From: CAYSPT01 sp964432985
GTDB taxonomy: Bacteria; Muiribacteriota; CAYSPT01
Direction: 5' to 3'
DNA length: 64,000 nucleotides
NCBI GenBank assembly: GCA_964432985.1
Contig: CAYSPT010000021.1
Location: 15,106 to 79,105, forward strand
Part shown: positions 33,501 through 42,770 of the stretch, piece after piece
Position numbering within the stretch: the first letter of the stretch is position 1
Layout of the letters: each line of letters starts with the position of its first letter
Made by a program: the position numbers and the translations under genes
The notes under the pieces: generated by a model
Databases searched by the model: none
The model's input: the letters and a program-made list of their open reading frames with translations, nothing else
What the model was told of the DNA's origin: nothing

Positions 33501-34989
33501 TCTTCTGGTCTCTCAGGGTTTGCCTGATTAATCCGGCCTGTGTTCTTAACGCCGACGCTTCCGCGTGTCTCCCGGTGCCTCTGAATACATCTGCCAGGTT
33601 GCCCAGCACGGTTGCCGTGAAGCAATGAAGATATCCGAAAGCTCCCTTGCTTGCTTCCAGGGCCTGGTTGAACAGGGTTTCGGCCTCCTCCAGCCGGTCC
33701 ATTTCGAGATACAACACCCCCAGGCTGTTGGCCACATCGGCGATGTTTTTCCGGTGGGCTTCCCCGGTCTGGTTGAAAAGCTTCATCGCCCGGGTGAGAC
33801 GGCTTTCGGCCCGGCCATACAGCTTCTGCAGCAGTGCCGTCTGCCCCCACACCGCCAGGCGGTCTGCTGAGTCCGGGTAACTTGGGTCCCTGATTTGGCC
33901 TGATCCCGTGTTGCTGTCTGTTTCCTCGACAACCTGATCGAAAAGAGCTTTTTCCCCGGTGCTGCTTGTGCCGTGAAGCTTGTCGGCCGCTGCCAGGTTG
34001 CCCAGGCTGACCTGTATATCGCTGTGGTCCGGGCTCAAGACAGCTTTTCTTAGGAGGATGGCCCGTTCGTACAAAACGGCTGCTTCACGGTACTTTCCCT
34101 GTTTTTGGCAGGTCAGCCCGAGGCTGGTCAAGGCGGAGCTTACCTCCAGGTGACTGTCCCCGCGCGCTTGCTCGATAATGGCCAGGTTCCGCCTGTGCAG
34201 TGCTTCGGCTTGTTCGTAATCCTTCCGGGTTTCGTAGATAATGGCCAGGGAGACCAGGTTTTCGCACAGATCGGGATGGTCCCGGTGTAGTAACTGCTCC
34301 TGGAGGTGGAGGGCCTCTTTGAGCTGCTCCTCCCCAGCGGTGAAATTACAGCTGGAAATGTTGATCCGGGCCAGTGCGCCGAGAAACCGTGAGACCTCCA
34401 GGTGCCGGGGACCGAGGTGCTTTTTCTTGAGAACCACCACCCGCTCGTAATAGCCGGCGGCGGCATCGAATGATTCCAGGCAGGCCTCAAGCTCGGCCAG
34501 CATGGTGAGGATAACGGCCAGGTCATGGTGCTCGTTTCCCAGCTGCTTCTCCTGCAGCTTGAGGGCTTTTTTCAGCATGGGAAGCGCCTGCTTGTGCTTG
34601 TGCCGCAGCACCAGTATCCGGGCCGCGTTGATCCGGCAGGCCACCTGGAGGAGATGTTGCTGTTTACCGGCTTTTCTTGCCAGTGTCAGCGCCCGGAAAA
34701 AGAGCGCTTCAGCCTCCGGGTAGGAAAGCTGTTTTATGTAGAGCTCGCCCAGTTCGTTGAGCCTCGTAACCAGCTCTACCGCGTCGGGGCCGAGCTCGGC
34801 TTCCAGGTCTTTGAGCTCTGTTTCTCCCTTTTTTATTGCCTGGTAGACGTGTTCTCGTTCGACAGGCGGAAGAAAACGAACCGGCTTGTGCAGCTCTGAG
34901 AATCCGGCAGCGAGCCCGGCTGCGAACCCGGCGGAAGTGGTGAGCGCGATCAGCATGCAGCAGGCCAGGGTGACCAGTTTTTTCTTCAC
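33493..34989 (-). CDS. Exported tetratricopeptide-repeat protein
   Basis: This 498-residue protein starts at GTG 34989 with GAGAGGAAT eight bases upstream. An N-terminal signal peptide (MKKKLVTLACCMLIALTTS) is followed by about ten TPR units of the kinesin-light-chain type, for example LAVILTMLAELEACLESFDA and LGVLYLEMDRLEEAETLFNQ. TPR scaffolds bind other proteins, here probably outside the cytoplasmic membrane. Its end overlaps the deacetylase start by 8 bases, and the P-type ATPase gene ends four bases upstream of it, so all lie in one operon. Confidence 0.88.
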   Translation of the reverse strand: MKKKLVTLACCMLIALTTSAGFAAGLAAGFSELHKPVRFLPPVEREHVYQAIKKGETELKDLEAELGPDAVELVTRLNELGELYIKQLSYPEAEALFFRALTLARKAGKQQHLLQVACRINAARILVLRHKHKQALPMLKKALKLQEKQLGNEHHDLAVILTMLAELEACLESFDAAAGYYERVVVLKKKHLGPRHLEVSRFLGALARINISSCNFTAGEEQLKEALHLQEQLLHRDHPDLCENLVSLAIIYETRKDYEQAEALHRRNLAIIEQARGDSHLEVSSALTSLGLTCQKQGKYREAAVLYERAILLRKAVLSPDHSDIQVSLGNLAAADKLHGTSSTGEKALFDQVVEETDSNTGSGQIRDPSYPDSADRLAVWGQTALLQKLYGRAESRLTRAMKLFNQTGEAHRKNIADVANSLGVLYLEMDRLEEAETLFNQALEASKGAFGYLHCFTATVLGNLADVFRGTGRHAEASALRTQAGLIRQTLRDQKNE

Positions 34990-34992
34990 GAT

Positions 34993-37704
34993 CTATTCCT
35001 CTCTCCGTGCCTTTGCCCGGGATCGCACGATCTTGTACCCCTCGCCGATTATCAGCATCGGCAACGCCATCACCGCCAGCAGCAGCCAGCTTGAAAAAGG
35101 GATGGCGGTGGTGCTCAAGTAGGCCTGCAAAAACGGGGTGTAGACGGCGGCCGCTTGAATGGCGAAGGTGAGAACCACCGCTCCCAGCAGGAACCGGTTG
35201 GAGAAAAAACCGATCCGGTGCAGCGGGTTTTCCAGGGACCGGAAATTGAACACGTTGATCTTGCTGAAAACTACCATACCGGTCAGCGCCATGGTGTGTG
35301 CAACGGTCAGCGCTTCGGGGGTTCCATGCCCTATCGTCTGCCAGTAGTGCCAGAATACCCAGAGGATGATTACCGCCTTGTACAGCCCGATGCCGCTGAG
35401 CAGGAGGAGGACTTTACCGGGGAGAAGCGGGGCTTTCGGTTCGCGCGGCTTATTCTTCATTATTCCCGGTTCGGGTTGCTCGAACCCCAGCGAAAGAGCG
35501 GTGGCACCGTCGGTGACCAGGTTAAGCCACAGGATCTGCACCGGGAGCAGCACCAGCACTTTCCAACCGAAAAACAGGCTGGCGCTGAGGATGATGACCT
35601 CGCCGAAATTGCTGCACAACATGTACCAGATGAACTTCTTGATGTTGGCAAACTGCCGACGTCCCTCTTCGATCCCGTCCACCAGAGAAGAAAAGCTGTC
35701 GTCGAGAAGAATGACGTCCGCCGCTCCCTTGGCTACATCGCTTCCCTTGATTCCCATGGCGATTCCCACGTCGGCCTGCCGCAGGGCGGGGGCATCGTTA
35801 ACACCGTCGCCGGTCATGGCGCAGATCTTTCCCAGGGTCTGAAAGGCTTTTGCCAGACGCATCTTGTGCCCCGGTGTGACCCTGGCAAAGAGAGAATCTT
35901 TCCCCCCGAGGATGTCGTACAACGCGTCATCGTCGATGTCGTCGAGCTCCATCCCCGTCATGACACGGTCGAATTCCAGCCCGATTGCCCGTCCCACGGC
36001 CCCCGCGGTAAGAGCGTTGTCGCCGGTAACCACCGCTATGCGTATACCGGCCGAGTGGGCCGCTTTGACCGCTGCCGCCGCTTCCGGCCGCGCCGGGTCG
36101 GTGATGCCCACCATTCCCAGAAAGGTGAGTTCCGTTTCCCATTGCTCAGACGGAGTGTCCGGGGTGCTCAAAACATGGTTGGCTACCGCCAGGACCCTGA
36201 TTCCGGCTGAAGCCATCTTCTCGTTCTGCTCGTAGAGGGCGGCGCGGGTGGCGTCGTCGAGCGTCTCGTTACGCTCGCCGATACGGATGGAACTGCACCG
36301 GTCGATAACCATCTCCGGCGCGCCCTTGACGTAGGCCACCGTCAGACCGTCCCGTTCCCACAGCATAGTCATGCGCTTGCGGTTGGAATCGAAACTAAGC
36401 TCTCCCCGTGCCGGCCGGTTCCCTACCAGTTTTTCCACCGTCAGGCCGCACTTCATTCCCGCCACCACCAGCGCTGCTTCGGTGGGATCGCCGATGGCCA
36501 TCCAGGTTCCCTCTTTACGCTCGACGGCGGCGTGATTGCAGAGTATGGAGGCCTCCAGCACCACCCTGACATCCGCATTCTCCGAGCAGTCCATTCCATC
36601 CACCAGGAGGCTGCCTTTGGGTTCGTAACCGGTTCCTCCGACTTCCACCACTGCCTGGTCGTTAAGCAGTAGTTGGGGGACCACCAGTTGGGTGACCGTC
36701 ATTTCGTTGCGGGTGAGGGTCCCGGTCTTGTCAGTGCAGATTACGCCGGTGGCACCCATGGTTTCGTTGGCTGTCAGACGTCGCACCAGGCACTGCCTGG
36801 TGAGCATCTTGCGCATCCCCAGGGCCAGGGTGATGGTGAGCACCGCCGGGAGACCTTCCGGAATGGCTCCCACCGCCAGCGAGATGCCGAACATGAACAT
36901 CTCTTTCATGGAGAATCCCTGGAGGCTCCCCAGGATGACGATGAGCAGGCACAAGCCGCCGGCCATGATCCCCAGCTTCTTGGCCAGCCTGGCGGTCTGA
37001 CGCTGAAGGGGCGATTTTTCTTCGGGGGTCGATCCGGTGAGTTCGGCGATTTTCCCGAATTCTGTGTGACCGCCGGTAGCGGCCACCACCCCGGTGGCGG
37101 TGCCGTTGCACAGCACCGTGCCGCAGTACAGCATGTTAGTGCGTTCGGCCATCGGTATCTCCGGGGCGAGAACCGCCTGATTCTTTCGTACAGGCGCTGA
37201 TTCTCCCGTCAACACCGCCTCGATGACCTGGCAGTCATTTGCCGTCAGCACGTAGACATCCGCCGGAACGCGTTCCCCTGCCTCGAGCACCACCAGGTCG
37301 CCGGGGACCAGTTCGGCAACGTCCACCACGGTACGCTTGCGGTCGCGGATCACCTGGCATTCCAGGAGCATCATTTTCTTCAGCTCTTCCATGGCCTGCT
37401 CGGCTTTGAGCTCCTGGAAGAATCCCAGGCAGCCGTTGAGGATTACGATAATGACGATGGCGACGGCGTCCCGCCACTCGTGCAGAAGCACGCTGATTAC
37501 TGCGGCCATGAGCAGGATAAGGATCAGAAAATCGGAAAACTGTCTCAACAGAATCTTCCATATCGGGACGGATGGTGGTTCGGGAAGGACATTGCGGCCT
37601 GTAGATTTCTGGCGGTGGACCACTTCGCGTGATGTCAGTCCTACACCATCGGTCTCAAGCTGCTTCAGTACGGTGTCTTTCGTTAACGTATGCCATTCGG
37701 ACAT
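34993..37704 (-). CDS. Cation-transporting P-type ATPase (P2, Ca2+-ATPase-like)
   Basis: This 903-residue protein has the complete P-type cycle: TGESAPVRKN (actuator), phosphorylation site CTDKTGTLTRNEM (Asp near 321), and AMTGDGVNDAPALRQADVGI (hinge). AVGAIPEGLPAVLTITLALG is the M4 PEGL ion-binding motif typical of SERCA/PMCA-like pumps. The C-terminus adds further membrane helices. It uses ATP to expel Ca2+, possibly Mn2+. The length is normal for bacterial PacL/YloB-type pumps. It is the first gene of an operon with the TPR protein, deacetylase and YqaA-like protein. Confidence 0.94.
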   Translation of the reverse strand: MSEWHTLTKDTVLKQLETDGVGLTSREVVHRQKSTGRNVLPEPPSVPIWKILLRQFSDFLILILLMAAVISVLLHEWRDAVAIVIIVILNGCLGFFQELKAEQAMEELKKMMLLECQVIRDRKRTVVDVAELVPGDLVVLEAGERVPADVYVLTANDCQVIEAVLTGESAPVRKNQAVLAPEIPMAERTNMLYCGTVLCNGTATGVVAATGGHTEFGKIAELTGSTPEEKSPLQRQTARLAKKLGIMAGGLCLLIVILGSLQGFSMKEMFMFGISLAVGAIPEGLPAVLTITLALGMRKMLTRQCLVRRLTANETMGATGVICTDKTGTLTRNEMTVTQLVVPQLLLNDQAVVEVGGTGYEPKGSLLVDGMDCSENADVRVVLEASILCNHAAVERKEGTWMAIGDPTEAALVVAGMKCGLTVEKLVGNRPARGELSFDSNRKRMTMLWERDGLTVAYVKGAPEMVIDRCSSIRIGERNETLDDATRAALYEQNEKMASAGIRVLAVANHVLSTPDTPSEQWETELTFLGMVGITDPARPEAAAAVKAAHSAGIRIAVVTGDNALTAGAVGRAIGLEFDRVMTGMELDDIDDDALYDILGGKDSLFARVTPGHKMRLAKAFQTLGKICAMTGDGVNDAPALRQADVGIAMGIKGSDVAKGAADVILLDDSFSSLVDGIEEGRRQFANIKKFIWYMLCSNFGEVIILSASLFFGWKVLVLLPVQILWLNLVTDGATALSLGFEQPEPGIMKNKPREPKAPLLPGKVLLLLSGIGLYKAVIILWVFWHYWQTIGHGTPEALTVAHTMALTGMVVFSKINVFNFRSLENPLHRIGFFSNRFLLGAVVLTFAIQAAAVYTPFLQAYLSTTAIPFSSWLLLAVMALPMLIIGEGYKIVRSRAKARREE

Positions 37705-37753
37705 GGTACTGTAACACCTGCCTTAACAGATAAATATAATGGGGATAATAATA

Positions 37754-38569
37754 TCATACCAGGTCCGCAGAGTCGAACGGCAGGCAGGCTCCGTGACCGG
37801 GACAGATCAGGCGGATTCCTTCCATTTGCTTGATGGTTTCCACGGACCGGTCCTGGTCCATCCGGCTGGAGACATACGGGTTGATGATGAGTTGCTTCTT
37901 GATAACCAGCAGGAAATCTCCGGTGAGCAGCGTTCCGCTGGCACGGTGCAGGAATGATACGGAGTCGGGGCGGTGCCCGGGAGTGTGAATGACAGTAAAT
38001 CCGGGAAGCGGGGTTTCTTTCGGTGCGCCTTCTGTATCGGCCGCACCCCTTATAAATCCGGGAAGCGGGGTTTCTTTCGGAGATCCTGTGAAAAAACGGA
38101 CTCCTTCGGGAGGAAATCCTGCCATGAACGGGGTTGCGTAAAGACCACCCTGGAAGACGTCGCGCAGGTTAGGGCAGTAGCCGTACGCTATCTGACACGG
38201 CAGGATGATTTCGAAAAACTCGGTCGCTGTCGGAATCGGGATGCGCTGTTTCCCCTCCACCATGACCCTGGCTTCTTCGTGCAGCCACAGCACTGCCTGC
38301 GGGAAGCGCCGTTTCAGCCTGATCCAGCCTGAAACGTGGTCGATGTGAAAGTGGGTGGCGGCCACCCGCTTAAGCGGAGGAAGCGAGCGGAGTATTTTGA
38401 CCAGCCCTTCGATATCGCTCGGAACGCCGCAGTCGACCATGGAGGTCTCCATGCGCGCTGTATCGATGACGAAGTAGATATTGCTTGTTCTTCCACGGTA
38501 CTGAAGAAGAACCATGTTTTCAGCCAGCGTTTTGTTGAAGGTGATGGTCACAATACCGGAAGTATACAT
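37754..38569 (-). CDS. Metallo-beta-lactamase fold hydrolase
   Basis: ATG 38569 (an upstream GTG abuts it) gives 271 residues. ATHFHIDHVSGW is the HxHxDH zinc motif, TVIHTPGHRPDSVSFL the next zinc histidine, LLTGDFLL the bridging Asp and CPGHGACLPF the final histidine. The substrate is unknown; the group includes glyoxalase II-like and lactonase-like enzymes. SPKETPLPGF and APKETPLPGF (about 170-200) come from a 57-bp in-frame tandem duplication, so the loop is 19 residues longer than before. No clear ribosome site is seen. Confidence 0.85.
   Translation of the reverse strand: MYTSGIVTITFNKTLAENMVLLQYRGRTSNIYFVIDTARMETSMVDCGVPSDIEGLVKILRSLPPLKRVAATHFHIDHVSGWIRLKRRFPQAVLWLHEEARVMVEGKQRIPIPTATEFFEIILPCQIAYGYCPNLRDVFQGGLYATPFMAGFPPEGVRFFTGSPKETPLPGFIRGAADTEGAPKETPLPGFTVIHTPGHRPDSVSFLHRASGTLLTGDFLLVIKKQLIINPYVSSRMDQDRSVETIKQMEGIRLICPGHGACLPFDSADLV
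37996..38080. repeat. 57-bp in-frame tandem duplication inside the MBL gene
   Basis: A 28-base sequence beginning TAAATCCGGGAAGCGG occurs at 37996-38023 and 38053-38080, offset by 57 bases (19 codons). Confidence 0.95.
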
Positions 38570-38608
38570 CACTTTGCGCGTTATCTGCCAGAAGGGTTCC
38601 TGACCGAA

Positions 38609-38617
38609 TGGTATAAT
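38609..38617 (+). promoter_or_regulatory. Extended -10 promoter for the asparaginase-like gene
   Basis: TGGTATAAT is a perfect extended -10 element (TG at 38609-38610, TATAAT 38612-38617). Transcription would start near 38624, about 50 bases before ATG 38675. A -35 box is not evident, as is common with this class. Confidence 0.55.
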
Positions 38618-38674
38618 TGATCCGGTCGCAGGATCATTGGTGGCCCCAAAACACGTAGTACGAGGAGAAGTTCA

Positions 38675-39163
38675 ATGAAAATAAGGATTTTTATCACCGG
38701 TGGAACCTTTGACAAGGAATACAATGAGCTTAACGGGACACTGTTTTTCAAGGATTCACACCTGCCTGAAATGCTGCAATTGGGCCGATGCCGGCTCGAT
38801 GTGGAGATCAGGACATTGATGATGGTGGACAGTATGAACATGACGGCGTCAGACCGGGGGATAATACTCGACAACTGCCGCCAATCGGAGGAATCGAAGA
38901 TCCTCATTACCCACGGAACCGACACCATGGTGGCCACGGCCCGGGAACTGGGACCGGCGTTGACCGACAAGACGGTGGTATTGACCGGTGCCATGATACC
39001 CTACAAGTTCGGAAGTTCCGATGGACTGTTCAATCTGGGCAGCGCCCTGGCGTTCGTGCAAAGCCTGCCTCCCGGCGTGTACGTGGCCATGAACGGGCGC
39101 TGTTTCAACTGGGACAATGTCAGGAAGAACACGGACACGGGGGAATTCGAGAAAATATCGTGA
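38675..39163 (+). CDS. Single-domain asparaginase-like protein
   Basis: This 162-residue protein matches only the N-terminal domain of type I/II L-asparaginases. IFITGGTFDKEYNE holds the nucleophile threonine loop and ILITHGTDTMVATA the second catalytic threonine and Asp. KTVVLTGAMIPYKFGSSDG and VYVAMNGRCFNWDNVRKN complete the domain. Classical enzymes have about 330 residues and use a C-terminal domain at the dimer interface; here it is absent and no downstream frame supplies it. Similar one-domain proteins occur in other bacteria, so it is probably intact, but activity is unproven. GAGGAG lies seven bases before the ATG. Confidence 0.85.
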   Translation: MKIRIFITGGTFDKEYNELNGTLFFKDSHLPEMLQLGRCRLDVEIRTLMMVDSMNMTASDRGIILDNCRQSEESKILITHGTDTMVATARELGPALTDKTVVLTGAMIPYKFGSSDGLFNLGSALAFVQSLPPGVYVAMNGRCFNWDNVRKNTDTGEFEKIS

Positions 39164-39393
39164 TATAGATCACAGTTGCCTGTTGAAAACATCCACTAAA
39201 GCTGCTGAATCTTATTACGTGGCCACTTCAGGGTAAAAGACGTCAAGGTCAGGTAATTATTGGCTTTTTAGGGCTAAAGCACTTGTTTATAAGGTATTTC
39301 GCAGCATAATATCAGGAAAATCCCGCTATCGCCAATGAAATAATAGGATATACTTTACCTAAGGGGACAATTATACACGGAGGTAGATGCGTC

Positions 39394-40344
39394 ATGGAAG
39401 ACAACCTTACCGGAAGTACTATGGGGCTTACCGGAAGTACTCTGGGGAAATACGCTATCCACGATATTATCGGCCGTGGCGGTATGGCCACGGTTTACAA
39501 AGCCACCCTTTCCAGTCTGCACATTCCCGTTGCGTTCAAAGTGTTTGAAGGACGGATGAAAAAGCTGGCCCGAACCCGGTTTATCAGGGAAGCACGCCTT
39601 TCTCTCGGGCTGCCCAGGCACGATAACGTCGTGTTCGTGTACGACGCCGGGTGGTTGGCCGGTAAGCGGTTTATCGCCATGGAACTGGTGGAGGGGGAAG
39701 ACCTGCAGGAGATAATCGACCGGGGCGGGTTTGACACCGTCGGGAAGACGGTCGAGATAATTTCCCAGGTCTGCCGCGGGCTTGAGTTCATCCACGAGCA
39801 CGGTATCGTTCACCGTGATATCAAACCTCACAATATCATTGTCGATCGTTCGGGCAGGGTCAAGATAAGCGATTTTGGTATTGCCGAGATTGCTTCTACC
39901 GGTCCGCTCCTTCCCCGGGGCCGGGGCGCCGGGACTCCGAAATACATGCCTCCTGAAGTAATACGGGGGGACGCGAGGCTGGATGTGCGCAGCGACATCT
40001 ACTCGCTTGGCCTGGTACTGTACGAACTGCTTACCGGTGCCGATTTTTTCACCGGCGATACCTCCCGGCAGGTGCTCAGAAAAGTCGTGGAAGGAGACCT
40101 GGTCCCCTGCCATGAGTTAAACAGTGACATTCCGGTGGCGTTGAGCCGGGTCGTCATGAAAGCCCTGAGCGCAAAACCTTCTGCGCGTTACAAGTCAATG
40201 TCCGCTTTCCGCTCCGCCCTCGAATCATTTTCCTCCCGACAGCCGGCTGGTAAACGAAAGAAAAAACAGGGGAGCAACAGGAGCCTGTTGAGCCAGGCCC
40301 TGGGTATCCTGATTAATCCTTTTTCCAGGAAAGCCGCCCCGTAA
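39394..40344 (+). CDS. Soluble Ser/Thr protein kinase
   Basis: This 316-residue Hanks-type kinase has the glycine loop IGRGGMATVYKA (25-36), VAFKVFE with the ATP lysine, catalytic HRDIKPHNIIVD, metal-binding ISDFGIAE, and GTPKYMPPEV in place of APE. DVRSDIYSLGLVLYELLTG follows. No membrane helix or PASTA domain is present, so it is cytosolic; the tail is basic (SRQPAGKRKKKQGSNRS). LTGSTMG and LTGSTLG at the N-terminus come from a 21-bp tandem duplication and add possible phospho-acceptor threonines. A phosphatase remnant lies 1.3 kb away. GGAGG lies ten bases before the ATG. The 230-base gap 39164-39393 shows no gene. Confidence 0.92.
   Translation: MEDNLTGSTMGLTGSTLGKYAIHDIIGRGGMATVYKATLSSLHIPVAFKVFEGRMKKLARTRFIREARLSLGLPRHDNVVFVYDAGWLAGKRFIAMELVEGEDLQEIIDRGGFDTVGKTVEIISQVCRGLEFIHEHGIVHRDIKPHNIIVDRSGRVKISDFGIAEIASTGPLLPRGRGAGTPKYMPPEVIRGDARLDVRSDIYSLGLVLYELLTGADFFTGDTSRQVLRKVVEGDLVPCHELNSDIPVALSRVVMKALSAKPSARYKSMSAFRSALESFSSRQPAGKRKKKQGSNRSLLSQALGILINPFSRKAAP
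39409..39450. repeat. 21-bp tandem duplication in the kinase start
   Basis: CTTACCGGAAGTACT followed by a six-base tail repeats once with a 21-bp period, in frame, encoding LTGSTMG then LTGSTLG. Confidence 0.9.
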
Positions 40345-40359
40345 CAATTGGCTACGGGA

Positions 40360-40383
40360 CCAGTCATTCTCCGGCTTGACTGG
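40360..40383. terminator. Hairpin between convergent genes
   Basis: CCAGTCA (40360-40366) and TGACTGG (40377-40383) form a 7-bp stem between the convergent kinase and M28 genes. There is no T-run, so it may be a weak or non-intrinsic terminator. Confidence 0.3.
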
Positions 40384-40397
40384 AGGATCCACGTACC

Positions 40398-41578
40398 CTA
40401 ACGGATCAGTTCCTCTATCACTTTTTCCAGGCCCGCTACCACTCTGGCGGTTCTTTCGTAATCGATCTNNNNNNNNNNNNNNNNNNNNNNNNNNNNNNNN
40501 NNNNNNNNNNNNNNNNNNNNNNNNNNNNNNNNNNNNNNNNNNNNNNNNNNNNNNNNNNNNNNNNNNNNTCTATCACTTTTTCCAGGCCCGCTACCACTCT
40601 GGCGGTTCTTTCGTAATCGATCTTGTCCGGTGTGTCATCGGGGCAGTGATAATAGGGATATCGAAACGGCGCCGTGTCCGTGAGCATGATGCCCTGGTAC
40701 CCCTCCTGCCAGAAAGACCAGTGGTCCGACCACCCGATCCCGGTTATCACGCCGGGAGCGGCGATTCCTTCCGAGGGAAACTTCACCTGCCGCCGGAACG
40801 ATTCCACCGCGGCGCTTACCAGGTCACGGGAGGCCACGTTACCCACGAACCCGATGAAATTGCCGGTGTCGGGATAGAAGAAACTGACCGGAAACGGATA
40901 CTGCTGGCTTCCCGGTTCGTCGCGGTAGTAGCCGATGGTTTCCGGTATGATGGCCCCCAGGATATTGTCGTTCCTCTTCCGGCAGATCCTCGCATAGACA
41001 CGGCTTCCCATGTCTGAGGTCATGAAGTGGGGAGGCTCTTCGTTAGGAAAGAGGCAGAAGCGCAGCGTGCGCAGGGCCGGTTTAGTAAAAAACGCGCGGG
41101 CCAGCGCCAAAACGGCAGCCACACCGGTCGCATTGTCGTTGGCCCCGGGGGAACCGATGACCGAATCATAGTGGGCTCCGATTATATAGATATCTTCCGG
41201 GTGCTGCGTCCCTATTAGTTCGGTTTCCAGAGTATGACAGGTTGCCTGGTCAACCTGGTAGCTGTAGCGGCGAACCTCGAAGCCCGCTTCGGTAAGAGAC
41301 TGCTCCAGGTAGTCGGCCGCTTGCTCCAGGCGTTTGGGCCTGAAGGTGTTGCGCTCGCCGATCTCCCCGGCAAGTTTTTCGACATCCCGCCTGATGGCTT
41401 CAGCGAGGGTCTTTTCGTAGGCGGTAAGCGGTGGTAAGGGGCCGCTGTAGCTTTTTCCCGGCATCCGTATCATCGAATCCCTCCCCATCACTGAATACCA
41501 GCCCACCAGCGCGCAGATGATAAGGGCCGCTCCAAGAACCCCTAACCTCACGCACGCCGCCTTACTAATGATTCTCAT
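40398..41578 (-). CDS. M28-family zinc metallopeptidase, interrupted by an assembly gap
   Basis: The frame starts at ATG 41578 with a membrane anchor (LGVLGAALIICALVGWYS), then an M28 domain. Zinc ligands are seen in IIGAHYDSV, GANDNATG, FPNEEPP and YYHCPDD. The gene runs into the N gap (40469-40568), but the 55 bases on its two sides are identical. Joining them there gives a clean C-terminus, YERTARVVAGLEKVIEELIR, and TAG at 40398. The true protein is about 341 residues and the reading through the Ns is artificial. The domain should be outside the membrane and act as an aminopeptidase or carboxypeptidase. Confidence 0.85.
40469..40568. other. Scaffold gap (100 N) between overlapping contig ends
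   Basis: Bases 40414-40468 and 40569-40623 are the same 55 bases. The two contigs therefore overlap and the 100 Ns are a placeholder, not missing sequence. Removing 155 bases restores the M28 gene. Confidence 0.9.
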
Positions 41579-41634
41579 TTAATAATTTTCATGATTGAAG
41601 TATACAGCTAATGATAACTCTTGCATTAATCATA

Positions 41635-41742
41635 TCATTGAATTTCAATTGCCAGGATGGTGACGTCATCGTCGGGCAGTGACCATTCGATCCACTCGTA
41701 CAGATAGTCCATGAGATTTGGGCGTATGTCCTTTACCTCTTT
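41635..41742 (-). pseudogene. C-terminal remnant of a PP2C/SpoIIE-type phosphatase
   Basis: On the minus strand, ending in TGA at 41635, the frame reads LMDYLYEWIEWSLPDDDVTI then LAIEIQ. The DDDVTILAI ending is the conserved final strand of PP2C/SpoIIE-like protein phosphatases. Upstream the frame runs into the 3' end of the methyltransferase gene and has no start. It lies 56 bases before the M28 start. It looks like the last piece of a deleted phosphatase gene, perhaps the partner of the kinase at 39394. Confidence 0.6.
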
Positions 41743-42479
41743 TCCGCCACAACCACCATCCTGTTGCTGTTGATGGTGTAGGCCTTGTCCACACCGCCGT
41801 AGAAGGCTGTTACTTTCAGCCCCGCCTGTCGAAGAAGCGAGGTGATTTCAGACGGCGTATAGAGCCTGACGAAGTAATCGGTGGAATAATCCCGGTCGTC
41901 CCTGATGATCCGCCGTTTGGAATAGATGCGGCTCTCCACCGGGTCGAACCGGTTGCTGTCGATCATCAGGTTCCCGTCGCGTTCCTGGACTATGTACGGG
42001 AACCCGTGCTTGATGATGAAATCACGGTTGATGCTTTCAATGAGAAAAGACCCGCCGGGCTTCAAGGCTCTGGCCATGGCGTGGAGAACGGCGCGGTTGA
42101 TGTCGTCTTCAAAGTAACCGAAGCTGGTGAAATAACAGTAGACGGCGTCGAACGCATCTCTGTAATCAAGGTTACGCATATCCTTCACCCGGTACTCCAC
42201 GGTCAAGCCTCTTGTTTCGGCGTCCTTGCGGGCGATTTCGAGGAAGCTGGGCGTTATGTCCAAACCGGTGCACCGGTACCCGCGGGAAGCGAGCTCGTTG
42301 AGGTGCCGTCCGTGGCCGCAAGGCACGTCCAGCACGGCATCACCCGGCATCAGCTTGAGAGCCGATTCGATAAAATTGACCTGGGCTTTCGTCCGCTCCA
42401 CGGTCAACATAGGTCTATAGAAATAGAGATAATCGTCGTTAAACGTGCCCAGAATATTAAATTCATTGTCGGGGCTCAT
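41733..42479 (-). CDS. Class I SAM-dependent methyltransferase
   Basis: ATG 42479 has AGGAGG upstream (AGAAGGAGGATGGTGT), so the longer frame to 42515 is rejected. The product has 248 residues. GDAVLDVPCGHGRHLNELA is motif I with the SAM-binding acidic residue following as TGLDITPSFL. VEYRVKDMRNLDY and FDAVYCYFTSFGYFEDD are motifs II and III. The substrate is unknown. Its last codons overlap the phosphatase remnant, so a deletion may have joined it to that gene. Confidence 0.88.
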   Translation of the reverse strand: MSPDNEFNILGTFNDDYLYFYRPMLTVERTKAQVNFIESALKLMPGDAVLDVPCGHGRHLNELASRGYRCTGLDITPSFLEIARKDAETRGLTVEYRVKDMRNLDYRDAFDAVYCYFTSFGYFEDDINRAVLHAMARALKPGGSFLIESINRDFIIKHGFPYIVQERDGNLMIDSNRFDPVESRIYSKRRIIRDDRDYSTDYFVRLYTPSEITSLLRQAGLKVTAFYGGVDKAYTINSNRMVVVAEKR

Positions 42480-42530
42480 ACACCATCCTCCTTCTCTCGA
42501 GTTGCGGACCTGCACGTACTGAACCGTATC

Positions 42531-42646
42531 AGAAAAACAAGCTTGAAGTCAATTCCCCAAAGTAAACCGCAGCTTCAAATTCACGTGCAGAAAAACAAGC
42601 TTGAAGTCAATTCCCCAAAGTAAACCACAGCTTCAAATTCACGTGC
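42531..42646. repeat. 58-bp tandem duplication
   Basis: A 58-base unit (42531-42588, beginning AGAAAAACAAGCTTGAAGTC) repeats at 42589-42646 with one mismatch (CCGC against CCAC). It fills much of the 290-base gap between the methyltransferase and the zinc-motif protein. Confidence 0.95.
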
Positions 42647-42770
42647 ACCAAATGAATAATTGTAAGTGCCTGGTTTTTTTTGTAAGCGGCTTGTAAGTGG
42701 TACCGGTCCCTGATGGTACGTACAATGGTGGTGAAAACAAAAAAACAGCGAAGGAAGGGGTTGTGCAGCA

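Noticed and set aside
35155..36210. 351-residue plus-strand frame
   Set aside because: It is antisense to the P-type ATPase and has a shadow-like composition.
40436..40568. Truncated end of the M28 peptidase across the Ns
   Set aside because: The apparent C-terminus after the Ns comes from a frame shifted by the artificial duplication; joining the overlap gives a normal end.
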